DNA of 64,000 nucleotides, taken from NCBI GenBank assembly GCA_965199335.1, contig CBDAQZ010000001.1:62001-126000 (forward strand), read 5' to 3'. The translations under genes and the position numbers were made by a program. Positions 54,789 through 63,638 of the stretch are shown here, piece by piece. This DNA comes from CBDAQV01 sp965199335. Its GTDB lineage: Bacteria > Pseudomonadota > Alphaproteobacteria > CALMVH01. The notes under the pieces were generated by a model. The model did no database searches and had not been told where the DNA came from. It worked only from the letters and a program-made list of their open reading frames with translations. Every line of letters starts with the position of its first letter. Position 1 is the first letter of the stretch.

Positions 54789-55280
54789 TCAGTGCGACAT
54801 ATCCATGCCGTCCATCTTCATGCCCTGCATGCCGCCCAGCGGCTTGAAAGTCGCAGGGCCCCTGACCGTTACCGTGACCGGCAGCGGACCGGCATGCTCG
54901 AACGTCAGCAGCAATGGAAAGGTATCGCCTGCCTTGAGGGGGTTTTTCAGGCCGGTCAGCATCAGGTGATAGCCGTTCGGTCCCGCCTTGAACGGGTGCT
55001 GCGGGTCGATCGCGATCGGTTCGGTCACGGGCCGCATCCGCATGATGCCGTTATCCATCGTGCTGTCGTGCATTTCCGACTTGTCGGCGATCGGCGTGCT
55101 CTCGGCGGTCAGCCGGTCGGGCGTGCCCGAGTTCTCGACCGTGAAATAGACCGCGGCGCTGGATTGAGCCGTTGGCGTTGCCCGCGACCAGGCGTCAGAT
55201 ACCTTGATCCGGTCGGTGGTCTGGGCCATGGCCGCCGTCGAAATACAGGTTGCGAATAAAGCCGTGGTCAATCTGTGCAT
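54789..55280 (-). CDS. PCu(A)C periplasmic copper chaperone
   Basis: A 163-residue exported copper(I) carrier that delivers copper to cytochrome oxidase. Signal peptide: MHRLTTALFATCISTAAMA. The binding residues show as the MHDSTMDNGIMRMRP region and GYHLMLTGL. A Met/His-rich tail (GMQGMKMDGMDMSH) adds sites. It is the last gene of the copper run and follows the SCO gene by about 20 bases. The start is the ATG at 55280; the frame is open further upstream but without a signal peptide. Confidence 0.94.
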   Translation of the reverse strand: MHRLTTALFATCISTAAMAQTTDRIKVSDAWSRATPTAQSSAAVYFTVENSGTPDRLTAESTPIADKSEMHDSTMDNGIMRMRPVTEPIAIDPQHPFKAGPNGYHLMLTGLKNPLKAGDTFPLLLTFEHAGPLPVTVTVRGPATFKPLGGMQGMKMDGMDMSH

Positions 55281-55299
55281 GTTGTGTCTCCCTGTGATG

Positions 55300-55893
55300 T
55301 TACGGCAGATGCCGGCCGATATCGGCGGCGATGGCGTCGCCCTGTTGCTCGGCGGCGATGACGGTGACGAATTTGCCATCCCGGTCCATGAGATAGAACA
55401 CCGAACTGTGGTCTACCTCGTAATCGTTAGACCCCGTGCCGGTACGATGGACTTCGCTGTATACCTTATAGTCCTTCTCGACCGACGCAATCTGCTCGCT
55501 TGTGCCGGTCAGGCCCAGCAGGGTCGGCCAGAACTGGGCGACGTAGGATTTCAGCACGGCGGGCGTGTCGCGCGCCGGGTCGACGGTTATGAACAGCGGT
55601 TGTATCCCGTCGGCCTTCGTGCCCAGGGCTTTCAAAGCGATCGCCAGGTCGGCCATCGTCGTCGGGCAGACATCTGGGCAGAACGTGTAGCCGAAATAGA
55701 CCAGCATGTATTTGCCGCGAAAGCTGCGGTCGGTCACAATCCTGCCGTCGCTGGCGACAAGGCTGAAGGGGCCGCCGACGCTGCCGCTGGAATCGCCATG
55801 ATACAGCATCACGCCGGCGATCAGGCCGACGCACAGCAGCGCCATGGCCAGCGCCGGAAACAATATGCGTCGATCAGTGGTGATGGTGGGCAT
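55300..55893 (-). CDS. SCO1/SenC family copper protein (copper operon)
   Basis: A 197-residue protein with one N-terminal membrane anchor (LFPALAMALLCVGLIAGVMLY) and a thioredoxin-like domain. The copper site Cys pair is in YFGYTFCPDVCPTTMADL, and the distal His is in YEVDHSSVFYLMD. SCO proteins load the CuA site of cytochrome c oxidase. Its start lies inside the end of the CopD-cytochrome gene (20-base overlap). A second SCO protein is encoded at 62207. Confidence 0.95.
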   Translation of the reverse strand: MPTITTDRRILFPALAMALLCVGLIAGVMLYHGDSSGSVGGPFSLVASDGRIVTDRSFRGKYMLVYFGYTFCPDVCPTTMADLAIALKALGTKADGIQPLFITVDPARDTPAVLKSYVAQFWPTLLGLTGTSEQIASVEKDYKVYSEVHRTGTGSNDYEVDHSSVFYLMDRDGKFVTVIAAEQQGDAIAADIGRHLP

Positions 55894-57766
55894 GACTCAT
55901 ATCCATGGCTGCCAGCGGATGATCCACGATTTCATGCACGCTGACCAGCAGCTTGTCGGGATCGTTCCAGTCCCTGTTCTCTTCCGGGCGCTGCCAGCTG
56001 CGCAGCCAGCCATTGGGATCGATCAGGAACTGCCGGCCGTCCATGTCCCCTGCATCTACGCCCGACACATTGGCATAGGCCGCTGCCAGCGAGATATCGC
56101 GCGCGGCGCAATGGGCGCTGTCCGGCACGGCATGCGGATCGGCCAGCACGGTGACCAGCTGCCCGTCCAGCTTTTCGGGTGGCGTATGATCCGCGCCGAA
56201 CACCAGCCTGACGGCCTGGCCATGCAATCCCTGCAGGTTGGTCGCGCCGCCGATGCAATCGATATCGAAGCCGGGAGCCTGCACCTGCATGTGATTGTCA
56301 CCGGCATTGCGGGCCCGGATGAAGTCGATCAGCTGCCAGCGTTCCTCCTCGCTCAGCATGGCGGCGAAAGGCGGCATCGCCTTGCCGCCATCGGGCGCAT
56401 CGATACCGTTGGTCAGCCACCAGAACAATTCGCCGTCGCTGTGCCCCCAGAGATGGCCGGCGGTCAAGTCGGCGGGTGGTATGGGCAGATCTGTCGCATC
56501 CGGCCCATCGCCCATGCCGGTGGGCCCGTGGCAACGTGCGCAGTTGGCTGGATACAATGCCGCGCCTGCCGCGATCGAGCGGGTGCTGAAGCCTGTGGTC
56601 GAATGATAGAAGCTGGTCGGATAGGCCTCGACCAGCAGCAGGTCCAGATGCGGGACGGCGAACCAGACGATCACGGCCGCCAGCAGCAGGCCCGGGTAGC
56701 GCAACCGGCGCATGAAGATGGCGGCGACAATCAGCCCCGTGGCGGCGAGCAGCGCCAATGCCGCATATTCGACTTCGGCCCGCAACTCGGGTGCCTCGTT
56801 CAGGGTGAGCAGGCTGAATTGAAGGCCGAAAGGCCAGACGGACTGGATGTGCATGCCTGGCGGCAGCATGACCAGGGTGCTGGCGACCAGAAGGATCGCA
56901 AGGCCGAAGCCGGTTTCCAGGGTGATGCTGCGGACTAGCTTCCTGGCATCCCGCTCGGGCGTCAGGCGAAAGCGATTGAGCGCGGCAAATCCCAGCAGGA
57001 TGCCGAACAGCGCCAGCTTGACGAGTGCCAGCCAGCCATAGGCTGTCCCGACCAGAGCGGGAATGCTGCCGACCAGCACCGATCCCTGCCACAGGGCGGT
57101 TACCAGCAGAGTCACGACACAGGCGGTACCGAAGCTGCCGAAACGGTGCGCGGCCAGGAAAGCGGGTTTGGCATCGGCGGCGCGTACAAGCATCAGCAAC
57201 GGGACGAGCGATCCCAGCCAGGCGGTCGCGGCAAGCAGATGCGCGATCTCCGACAACAGCAAGGGACTGAACCCGTCATACATCGCAGCGGCGTGACCAT
57301 GCCAGGCTTGCGCGACCACGGCGCATCCGGCCATGAAGGCGACAAAAGCGAATGTCTCGGAAGTTGTTTTCCTGAACAGCAGCAACGCCAGAGCGGCAAG
57401 CAAAGCCGTCGCCTGCAGGATCACGATATGGCCGAACTCGGTCGAGCCAAGCACGGCCGGTACCTGCGCCAGTGTCGGCATCAACCCGTGCGTGCCGGCT
57501 AACGCGCCGCTTTGCACAACCAGCCACAGGCACAGAAAGAAAAGCGCGGCGCCGATGCTGGCGATGCCGGTTTTGCGGTATTTCGCATCGAGCCGGGAAG
57601 CCGCGGCCGGCGACATCAGTTTCAGCGACGGTCCCGCCAGTCGGCTGCGGAACAACGGCGTGCCGTAGGCGGAGGCCAGCGACGCGACGGACAACCCGCG
57701 CGAGAGGGCGAGCCAGAGCCCGCCCTCCGCTAGATCGAACGGTGGCAATGCCCCATTCAGTATCAT
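55874..57766 (-). CDS. CopD copper-transport domain fused to cytochrome c and a C-terminal redox-like domain
   Basis: A 630-residue fusion. The first ~320 residues are a CopD-type membrane protein with about eight helices and the conserved HGHAAAMYDGFSPLLLSEIAH. Two more helices follow, then a class I cytochrome c (about 395-500) with heme motif NCARCHGPTGMGDGP and distal Met in KAMPPF. The last ~130 residues resemble a thioredoxin-fold region without a CxxC, and end in SHAHHHH, a likely metal site. The gene overlaps copC by 4 bases and SCO by 20. The fusion suggests electron transfer tied to periplasmic copper, perhaps its oxidation state. Confidence 0.9.
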   Translation of the reverse strand: MILNGALPPFDLAEGGLWLALSRGLSVASLASAYGTPLFRSRLAGPSLKLMSPAAASRLDAKYRKTGIASIGAALFFLCLWLVVQSGALAGTHGLMPTLAQVPAVLGSTEFGHIVILQATALLAALALLLFRKTTSETFAFVAFMAGCAVVAQAWHGHAAAMYDGFSPLLLSEIAHLLAATAWLGSLVPLLMLVRAADAKPAFLAAHRFGSFGTACVVTLLVTALWQGSVLVGSIPALVGTAYGWLALVKLALFGILLGFAALNRFRLTPERDARKLVRSITLETGFGLAILLVASTLVMLPPGMHIQSVWPFGLQFSLLTLNEAPELRAEVEYAALALLAATGLIVAAIFMRRLRYPGLLLAAVIVWFAVPHLDLLLVEAYPTSFYHSTTGFSTRSIAAGAALYPANCARCHGPTGMGDGPDATDLPIPPADLTAGHLWGHSDGELFWWLTNGIDAPDGGKAMPPFAAMLSEEERWQLIDFIRARNAGDNHMQVQAPGFDIDCIGGATNLQGLHGQAVRLVFGADHTPPEKLDGQLVTVLADPHAVPDSAHCAARDISLAAAYANVSGVDAGDMDGRQFLIDPNGWLRSWQRPEENRDWNDPDKLLVSVHEIVDHPLAAMDMSHAHHHH

Positions 57767-58119
57767 GGTTGGTAATCGAAGCTGTAATGGCCGTTGGTGT
57801 GATGGGTATCCACCGATACCACGTTCCATCTCACCTCGTAATGCCCGGGTTTGAGCGTCGTGCCAATCGGTGCGATCAGCTGCTTGGCATTACCGGCATC
57901 CACAGTGACCGTACCCAGCTGAACGGCCTGACCATCGGCGGCGAACAACGCGATGTGCGAAAAGGTAGGTTCGATCGCTTCGGTATAGACGATGCGGATT
58001 TCCGTTGGCGCTGCCGCCACCGTCGATCCGACACGCGGCGTTGCCTCGTCCAGGAAGGCGTGGGCATCGGCAGCCCCCGCGGAAAGGCATGCCGCCGCTA
58101 TCAGGATGATATGTTTCAC
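57763..58119 (-). CDS. copC: CopC periplasmic copper-binding protein
   Basis: A 118-residue exported cupredoxin-like protein. After the signal (IILIAAACLSAGAADA) the mature N-terminus is HAFLDEATP, where the first His is a Cu(II) ligand. The other ligands are in SVDTHHTNGHYSFDY (Asp and His). Met-rich Cu(I) sites are absent, as in the Cu(II)-only CopC type. It couples to CopD downstream and overlaps the frameshifted beta-barrel gene upstream, both by ATGA. Confidence 0.94.
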   Translation of the reverse strand: MKHIILIAAACLSAGAADAHAFLDEATPRVGSTVAAAPTEIRIVYTEAIEPTFSHIALFAADGQAVQLGTVTVDAGNAKQLIAPIGTTLKPGHYEVRWNVVSVDTHHTNGHYSFDYQP

Positions 58120-59050
58120 AGGCTGTCTCCTCCGAAAATGGGTTGGCCGAAAACGGCCGGCAGAAGATCGTCGAGGAAGACATGGAACTGGCCGATGACG
58201 CCTGTGCCATGCTGACTATTGGCGTTGATCGGAACGATCGCCTCCAGTCCGAACTGCCAGGTATCTGCCAGGTAGATGACGCCCGGATTGACCGTACCGC
58301 CGAAATCGTGATCGCCGTGGTCCAGCCCGACCGATAGCGGGAATTCCACTGTCGGGACCAAGTGATTTACGAAGCTAGGCAAACCGTAATCTTTCACCGT
58401 GGATTTGAGATAGGGCATGCTGTATTCCAGCGCGATTCCAGGCTGGAATTCGTCACCTTCTGTCCGGTCCTGCGGAATGGCGAGACCCAGCGTGCCGGTG
58501 ACCGCAAATGGCCTCAATAACGCTACGCTGTCTGGTAGATCGCCCATGCCCTTGCCGAAATAGAAAGTCGGCGTGTAGGTGCTGTTGCGATCGACACCGA
58601 TGCGGGACGAGCCGCTGCTGCCGACATCGACCACAAGGCCGGCCGACATCAGGATCTCGTGTTCGTCGTTTTCATAGAACTGGTATTTTCCCGGACACTT
58701 CGAGGTTCTGGAATCCGTAGCTTCCCGGTTCGCCCTTCGCGGTCTGCGAAGTCCCACCCCGGCGCGATGCCGACGGCGAAATTGGGCGCCACCAGAACGT
58801 CCAGTTCGGCGCCGACATCGGTTTCGCTTGGGATGTTGCCGCTGTCGTCTCGCGAATTGCGCTGCCAGCCCACAGTCGGCAGCGAGATCTCGCTGGCGGC
58901 TGCAGGATCGTCGGTGGCAAGAGTTGCAGGGAACACGCGGTCGCCGGCAATGCCGTGCGCGTGGGATGATGCGGGCAGCAACAGCGCCGCCGTAGCCAAT
59001 AGCAGGGCAGGCGACGCAAGGCGCGCCTTCCCGTGATTTAGGAAAGTCAT
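58116..59050 (-). pseudogene. Outer-membrane beta-barrel-like protein, broken by two single-base frameshifts
   Basis: Three reading frames together encode one protein: a signal peptide and start (SPALLLATAALLLPASSHA then HGIAGDRVFP), a short middle (GSYGFQNLEVSGK), and the rest (KYQFYENDEHEILMSAG through GVIGQFHVFLDDLLPAVFG). One extra base lies in a C-run near 58733-58735 and another in the T-run at 58686-58689. Removing both restores an unbroken ~310-residue exported protein. Its position first-but-one in the copper operon suggests a copper-related envelope role. It may be a real pseudogene or a sequencing error in homopolymers. Both neighbours remain coupled (ATGA with copC). Confidence 0.8.
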
Positions 59051-59113
59051 GACGTCTCCGGAAGTTCGTTTTCAAGTAAGTGCGAGCGCGCCGGCCGAGT
59101 ACCGGCGGAAATA

Positions 59114-59563
59114 TCAGCCTATGGCTGGAGGCGCTCGCGCGGAGAAGGCAGCCGTACGGGGCTGCGATTCAAGATAGGTGACCGAAACGGAGAAAGCGGA
59201 TTTGGCGAACTGCGCCGGCGGTGGCGGCAGGGCGATCAGGCCCGCGACGACAAAGCTGTGCAAGGGCGACAGCACCGTGCAGAGCGGGCAGTGCAGGGAT
59301 GCCTGCATATCGGTCTTGTGCGGGCCGGGTTGCGGTACGATGGCGTGATGCATTTCCAGCATCGGGCAATCGGCCGGCATTACCGTGTGGGTCGCACTTA
59401 TGGATGACTGCGAAGCCCCTGCCTGGGCATAGAACGGGCAATTGGTCAGCAGGTAGGGCAGCGTCGCCTGGACCAGCAGAGCTAGCAGGGCAAGCGAGAG
59501 GAACCGGTGCCGGACACCGTATGCAAACCGCCTTGCGCTATTCCTGCCGGATCGGATCATCAC
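59114..59563 (-). CDS. DUF2946-like small exported protein
   Basis: A 149-residue protein with an N-terminal hydrophobic segment (FLSLALLALLVQATLPYLL) and, near the middle, SLHCPLCTVL, the typical DUF2946 Cys pair. Met and His residues (MPADCPMLEMHHAIVP) could bind copper. DUF2946 proteins are repeatedly found with copper genes, though their function is unproven. It is first in the run that ends with PCu(A)C. Confidence 0.85.
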   Translation of the reverse strand: MMIRSGRNSARRFAYGVRHRFLSLALLALLVQATLPYLLTNCPFYAQAGASQSSISATHTVMPADCPMLEMHHAIVPQPGPHKTDMQASLHCPLCTVLSPLHSFVVAGLIALPPPPAQFAKSAFSVSVTYLESQPRTAAFSARAPPAIG

Positions 59564-59598
59564 CTTGCCTGATAAACCAGAGCTGAGCCGATCACAAG

Positions 59599-60336
59599 CT
59601 ATCTAGCCTTGGGGATCAGGTCCTCGAACGGCTTCGGCCATTTTTCGCGCAGCACCACGAAGGCTTCGGCACTGTCGAAGCCGCCTTCCTGGCCGCGAAT
59701 TTCCTCGAGATGATCGTGATAGGGGTGGAAGCGGGCGGGATTCTGGCTGGTATGGGCATAGATCGCCTGCCATTTCAGTTCCTGCGTTTCACCGATATCG
59801 ATGAATACGTCGGGCAGGAAATGGTGCGACTGGATGCCGGTCATGACTTCGTAATACGCCAGGACGAATTTTTCCTGCGTCCACAGCCACGATTGATAGG
59901 CCAGCATGGCGGCGGTGCGATGATCGATATGCGTATCCAGCGGCCAGTGCGTGAAGACGATATCGGGATCGAACTGCGTCAGGCGGTCGTGGAATATCTT
60001 GTAACGGTCGCGGTTCAGCTCGGTATCGGCGTCGACCTGCCCCATGAAGTAGGCTTTCACCCCCAGCATGGCGCAGGCAGTCTCGGATTCCTCGGTGCGG
60101 ATCTGCCCCGCCCGATCGGCAGGCACGCCCTTGACCCCGGCCTCGCCCCTTGTCAGATACAGGATGCTGACGTTGTGCCCCTGCTTTGCCAGCTTGGCGA
60201 GGGTGCCGCCGCAGCCCGTTTCCGGGTCGTCGGGGTGAGCGCCGATCGCCACCACGTTCAGGACGGATTTATGATCGGCGGTATCGACGAACTTGGCGAT
60301 GTCGCATGCCGGATTGCGTGTTTTGGACGATGTCAT
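59599..60336 (-). CDS. PIG-L family (LmbE-like) zinc deacetylase
   Basis: A 245-residue hydrolase of N-acetyl sugars. The zinc motif is VVAIGAHPDDPETGCGG and the second His is in WPLDTHIDHRTAA. Members act on GlcNAc-containing lipids, mycothiol or bacillithiol precursors, or antibiotic sugars; which applies here is open. It sits alone, 35 bases from the DUF2946 start and 64 from the apt stop. Confidence 0.9.
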   Translation of the reverse strand: MTSSKTRNPACDIAKFVDTADHKSVLNVVAIGAHPDDPETGCGGTLAKLAKQGHNVSILYLTRGEAGVKGVPADRAGQIRTEESETACAMLGVKAYFMGQVDADTELNRDRYKIFHDRLTQFDPDIVFTHWPLDTHIDHRTAAMLAYQSWLWTQEKFVLAYYEVMTGIQSHHFLPDVFIDIGETQELKWQAIYAHTSQNPARFHPYHDHLEEIRGQEGGFDSAEAFVVLREKWPKPFEDLIPKAR

Positions 60337-60400
60337 GACACTCTCTCATTCTTGGAGAGGAGAGTGCCAAGATTTGGGCCCACTTGACAAGTAGGTGCGG

Positions 60401-60916
60401 TTATTCGTCGTATTTGAGCAGGGAATGTACCGGTACATCGAAGCGTTTCGCGCCGTTCAGGAACGACAGCTCGATCACGAAGGCCGTGGCTACGACGTCG
60501 GCGCCGACCTTGCGCAGCAAGGTTATTGCGGCTTCCATCGTGCCGCCCGTCGCCAGCAGATCGTCCAGCACCACGACGCGTTGGCCCGGCTTGATCGCGT
60601 CGGACTGGATTTCCAGATGGTCGGAGCCGTATTCCAGATCGTAGCTGTGCACGATCGTATCGCCCGGCAGCTTGCCGCGTTTGCGCAGCATTATGAAACC
60701 CAGCCCCAGTTCAAGCGCCAGCGGGCCAGTCAGCAGGAAGCCGCGGGACTCGATCCCTGCCAGCATGTCCGGCTTGTAAGGGCGTATCTCGTCTGCCAGT
60801 TGCTTGACCGCCTCGCGCCAAGCCTCGGCATGCGCCAGCAGGGTCGAGATGTCGTAGAAAAGAATACCCGGCTTGGGAAAGTCGGGAATCGCCCGGATAT
60901 GCTGCTTCAAATCCAC
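60401..60916 (-). CDS. apt: Adenine phosphoribosyltransferase
   Basis: Salvages adenine to AMP. The 171-residue protein has IPDFPKPGILFYDISTLL at the start, GIESRGFLLTGPLA, and the PRPP motif VVVLDDLLATGGTMEAA. The GTG start is two bases after the TGA of the CADD-like gene, so the two are coupled. Length and motifs are normal. Confidence 0.96.
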   Translation of the reverse strand: MDLKQHIRAIPDFPKPGILFYDISTLLAHAEAWREAVKQLADEIRPYKPDMLAGIESRGFLLTGPLALELGLGFIMLRKRGKLPGDTIVHSYDLEYGSDHLEIQSDAIKPGQRVVVLDDLLATGGTMEAAITLLRKVGADVVATAFVIELSFLNGAKRFDVPVHSLLKYDE

Positions 60917-60918
60917 GA

Positions 60919-61611
60919 TCAGTGGACCTGGGCCATGCGCATGGCTTCGATGCCGTCGAGCGCCCCCCATAGCGCCGCCGCCGCCCGTTCCGTTCCGCGC
61001 AGTACGTCGGCCTTCGCGGCCGGGTCGTTGGCAAGCTCGATCTCGATCAGGTCGTGCCAGACCTGCGCGTGGTGGATGTCTGCGATCTTGTGGATGGCGA
61101 AATACTCGCAGGATTCGTCGTCGGCGCCGTAGTGACCGGTCAGGCCGTCCATCTTGGTTTCCGCAATCCGCGGCACCTGCGATTCGTAGGCATAGAAAGC
61201 GGCCAGCGCCTCGGCGGCGGGTGCTTTCTCCCCGATGTCGCGGAAGGTGCGGACCAGCCGTGCCAGCTCGTGCAGTGTTTTTCCCTCGCCATAGGCTGCA
61301 CCTTGAACCGTCTGCGCTGCCATGCCGGCAGTGAACTGGCGCCAGATATCGGCGTGGGAACGGCCATTGCCTTCCTCTTCCAACGCGTTGGCCAGTACGG
61401 CCTTGCGCGTTTCGCCTTCAGGCAGGCGGGCGTGCAGGGCGGTCAGATAGGTCGGAAACGCCGCGACATGCGACACATATTGTTCGCCATAGAATTTCAG
61501 GTCGGCGTGGGTCAATTCGCCGTTCGACCATGCCTGGTAGAAGGGATGCTTCAGCAGGTCGTACTGGGTCAGGATTAAGGCGACGGACGCCCAGACTTCG
61601 GTGGATGACAT
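60919..61611 (-). CDS. CADD-like heme-oxygenase-fold protein (putative para-aminobenzoate synthase)
   Basis: A 230-residue helical protein of the TenA/PqqC fold. It matches the Chlamydia CADD pattern: EEEGNGRSHADIW, FYAYESQVPRIAETKMDG, and HKIADIHHAQVWHDL, which supply the Glu/His/Asp ligands of a dimetal centre. CADD makes para-aminobenzoate for folate by sacrificing one of its own Tyr side chains; the YAYESQ Tyr is kept here. So this may replace the PabABC route. It is coupled to apt downstream. The call rests on motif recall without alignment, so a plain TenA-like role is the alternative. Confidence 0.78.
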   Translation of the reverse strand: MSSTEVWASVALILTQYDLLKHPFYQAWSNGELTHADLKFYGEQYVSHVAAFPTYLTALHARLPEGETRKAVLANALEEEGNGRSHADIWRQFTAGMAAQTVQGAAYGEGKTLHELARLVRTFRDIGEKAPAAEALAAFYAYESQVPRIAETKMDGLTGHYGADDESCEYFAIHKIADIHHAQVWHDLIEIELANDPAAKADVLRGTERAAAALWGALDGIEAMRMAQVH

Positions 61612-61644
61612 CGGCGATCTCCGGCAAGGGGTGACAGGCCGGGT

Positions 61645-62202
61645 CTAAGGTCGGGCGGGCGGGGTGTCAATGCGCGTCAGCTCGTAGCGGTATTCGTCGC
61701 CGGGCGAGTTCCTGGGCGGGCCCGCCTCGCGGGTCATCCCGACAAGGGTGAAGCCGAGCGATTCCACCAGTGCGATGGAGGCGGCATTGCGGGTGTCCAT
61801 GCTTGCCGCAACCGTTTTCACCCGGTGTGTATCGAACAGATGCCGGATCATCGCTGCACAGCCTTCCTTCGCATAGCCGCGCCGCCAGAAATCGGGGAAG
61901 GTTATATATGCGATATCCGCCGTACGGTCGCCATAGAGGGTCGCCTCCAGCCTGCCGATATAAAGCCCGCTCGAACGTTCCGCGACCGCCCAGTTCAACC
62001 ATATCTCGCTATTATCGTCGGGGGCATGCCCCACTTCGCGCGCGCTGTAATTGTCGGACAGATTTTCGACGAGTGACGGCGCATCGAGCGGCAGGTAGGT
62101 CCAGATACGCTCGTCCAGCAGATCGTCGTACAGCAGCGGCGCGTGTTCCCGCCGCAGCGATTCCAGGACCAGGCGTTGCGTCAGCAGGTCGTCGGCCGCC
62201 AC
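61645..62202 (-). CDS. GNAT family N-acetyltransferase (RimJ/RimL type)
   Basis: A 185-residue acetyltransferase. LTQRLVLESLRREHAPLLYDD is the typical first strand and helix, and the acetyl-CoA loop is in WRRGYAKEGCAAMI. The end NAASIALVESLGFTLVG is standard. The target may be a protein N-terminus or small amine. It lies between the second SCO gene and the CADD-like gene. Confidence 0.9.
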   Translation of the reverse strand: MAADDLLTQRLVLESLRREHAPLLYDDLLDERIWTYLPLDAPSLVENLSDNYSAREVGHAPDDNSEIWLNWAVAERSSGLYIGRLEATLYGDRTADIAYITFPDFWRRGYAKEGCAAMIRHLFDTHRVKTVAASMDTRNAASIALVESLGFTLVGMTREAGPPRNSPGDEYRYELTRIDTPPARP

Positions 62203-62206
62203 CCGG

Positions 62207-62818
62207 CTACTTGACCGCCGTCGTCATCGCCTTGGCCAGGTCGTCGGCGCTGATGTCGCTTGAGAATATGCCGATCGTCTTGCCGTCCGGGTTGACCAGG
62301 TAGACGTAGGACGAATGGTCCATGACATAATCGGTCGCGTTCTGCGAGGCTTCGGACTTGGCGTAGTAGACCTTGTATTCCTTGGCGACTTCGGCGATGT
62401 CGGCGTCGCTGCCGGTCAGGCCGACAAGGCGCGGATGGAAGGACGGCACGTAATCGGCCAGCTTCTGCGCCGTATCGCGAGCGGGATCGATGGTGATGAA
62501 GATCGGCTGCACCTTGTCGGCCTGGGCCTTGTCCATCTGGTCCAGCGCCTGGCCGACGACCAACAGTTCCGTTGGGCAGGCATCGGGACAGAACGTATAG
62601 CCGAAATAGATCAGCAGGTACTGGCCCGCGTAATCCTTCTGGCTGACCTGCTTGCCGGTCTGGTCGGTCAGATGGAAGTCGCCGCCGATGGATGTCGAAG
62701 GTGACGCAAGCAGACCTGTCTGCTGCGGCACCTCCGCCGGTGGACGATTCATGACAAACCAGACCGAGGCTGTCCCTGCAAGAGCGAGGGCCAGAATAAT
62801 AAAGATCCACTGCTTCAT
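62207..62818 (-). CDS. SCO1/SenC family copper protein (second copy)
   Basis: A 203-residue protein with an N-terminal anchor (WIFIILALALAGTASVWFV). The copper site is in YFGYTFCPDACPTELL and the distal His in DYVMDHSSYVYLV. It is clearly a paralogue of the SCO protein in the copper operon, not a near-identical repeat. It lies four bases before the GNAT gene. It may serve oxidase assembly while the other serves copper stress, but this is inference. Confidence 0.94.
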   Translation of the reverse strand: MKQWIFIILALALAGTASVWFVMNRPPAEVPQQTGLLASPSTSIGGDFHLTDQTGKQVSQKDYAGQYLLIYFGYTFCPDACPTELLVVGQALDQMDKAQADKVQPIFITIDPARDTAQKLADYVPSFHPRLVGLTGSDADIAEVAKEYKVYYAKSEASQNATDYVMDHSSYVYLVNPDGKTIGIFSSDISADDLAKAMTTAVK

Positions 62819-62870
62819 TCCACCCCTATAGGCGAAATGAAACCGCTTTTCCAGAGTTCGCTGACGGGAT

Positions 62871-63638
62871 TTACAGCACCGTCAGCATGGCGCCGACCAG
62901 CGGGTGACGCACGATGTCCGCTTCCTCGAGCGCCACCACCGCCACACCGGGCAGGGGCGCCAGACGCCGCGCGATATCCGCAAGCCCGGAAATGCCCGGC
63001 AGCAGGTCGCTCTGCTCGGGATCGCCCGTGATCACCATGGTCGAATGCCAGCCCAGGCGGGTCAGGATCATCTTGAGCTGCGTATAGGTGCAGTTCTGCG
63101 CCTCGTCGATCACCACGAACGAATTGTTCAGCGTCCGCCCGCGCATGAAGCCGACCGGCGCGATCTCGATCTCGCCGTCCTGCATCGCCTGGCGCAGCCG
63201 CTTGCCGCCCATGCGTTCGGACAGGCAGTCATAGAGCGGCCTTAGATACGGTGCCATTTTCTCCATCAGGTCGCCGGGCAGGAAGCCCAGGCTTTCCCCG
63301 GCCTCCACCGCCGGACGTGACAGGATGATGCGTTCGACCCTTCCGCTTTCCAGCGCCTCGACCGCGGCGCTGATCGCCAGGTAGGTCTTGCCCGTGCCCG
63401 CCGGGCCGCCGGCCACGATCAGGCTGTGGCTGTCGATGGCGGCCAGCAGCTTCTCCTGATTGGCCGAGCGCGGCTTTACCTTGCGGATGTAACTTTGGTC
63501 GCGCAGTTCCCGGCTGTCGGCATGTTCCGCCGCCATGGGGTCCCAGCCACCTGAAAAGAGCGGATGCACCTTTGCCTCGCCGGCCGGCTTGTTCGAAACC
63601 GACTTGTAGGCAGCCTGATCACGTGAACGCTTGGTCAT
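62871..63638 (-). CDS. PhoH family ATPase
   Basis: A 255-residue P-loop protein. Walker A is VAGGPAGTGKTYLAIS and Walker B VVIDEAQNCTYTQLK; the QSDLLPGISGLADIARRL segment after GDPEQ is typical. The short N-terminus lacks a KH or PIN domain, so it is the plain PhoH type. Its role is probably RNA metabolism or stress. It faces the final intergenic region. Confidence 0.92.
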   Translation of the reverse strand: MTKRSRDQAAYKSVSNKPAGEAKVHPLFSGGWDPMAAEHADSRELRDQSYIRKVKPRSANQEKLLAAIDSHSLIVAGGPAGTGKTYLAISAAVEALESGRVERIILSRPAVEAGESLGFLPGDLMEKMAPYLRPLYDCLSERMGGKRLRQAMQDGEIEIAPVGFMRGRTLNNSFVVIDEAQNCTYTQLKMILTRLGWHSTMVITGDPEQSDLLPGISGLADIARRLAPLPGVAVVALEEADIVRHPLVGAMLTVL

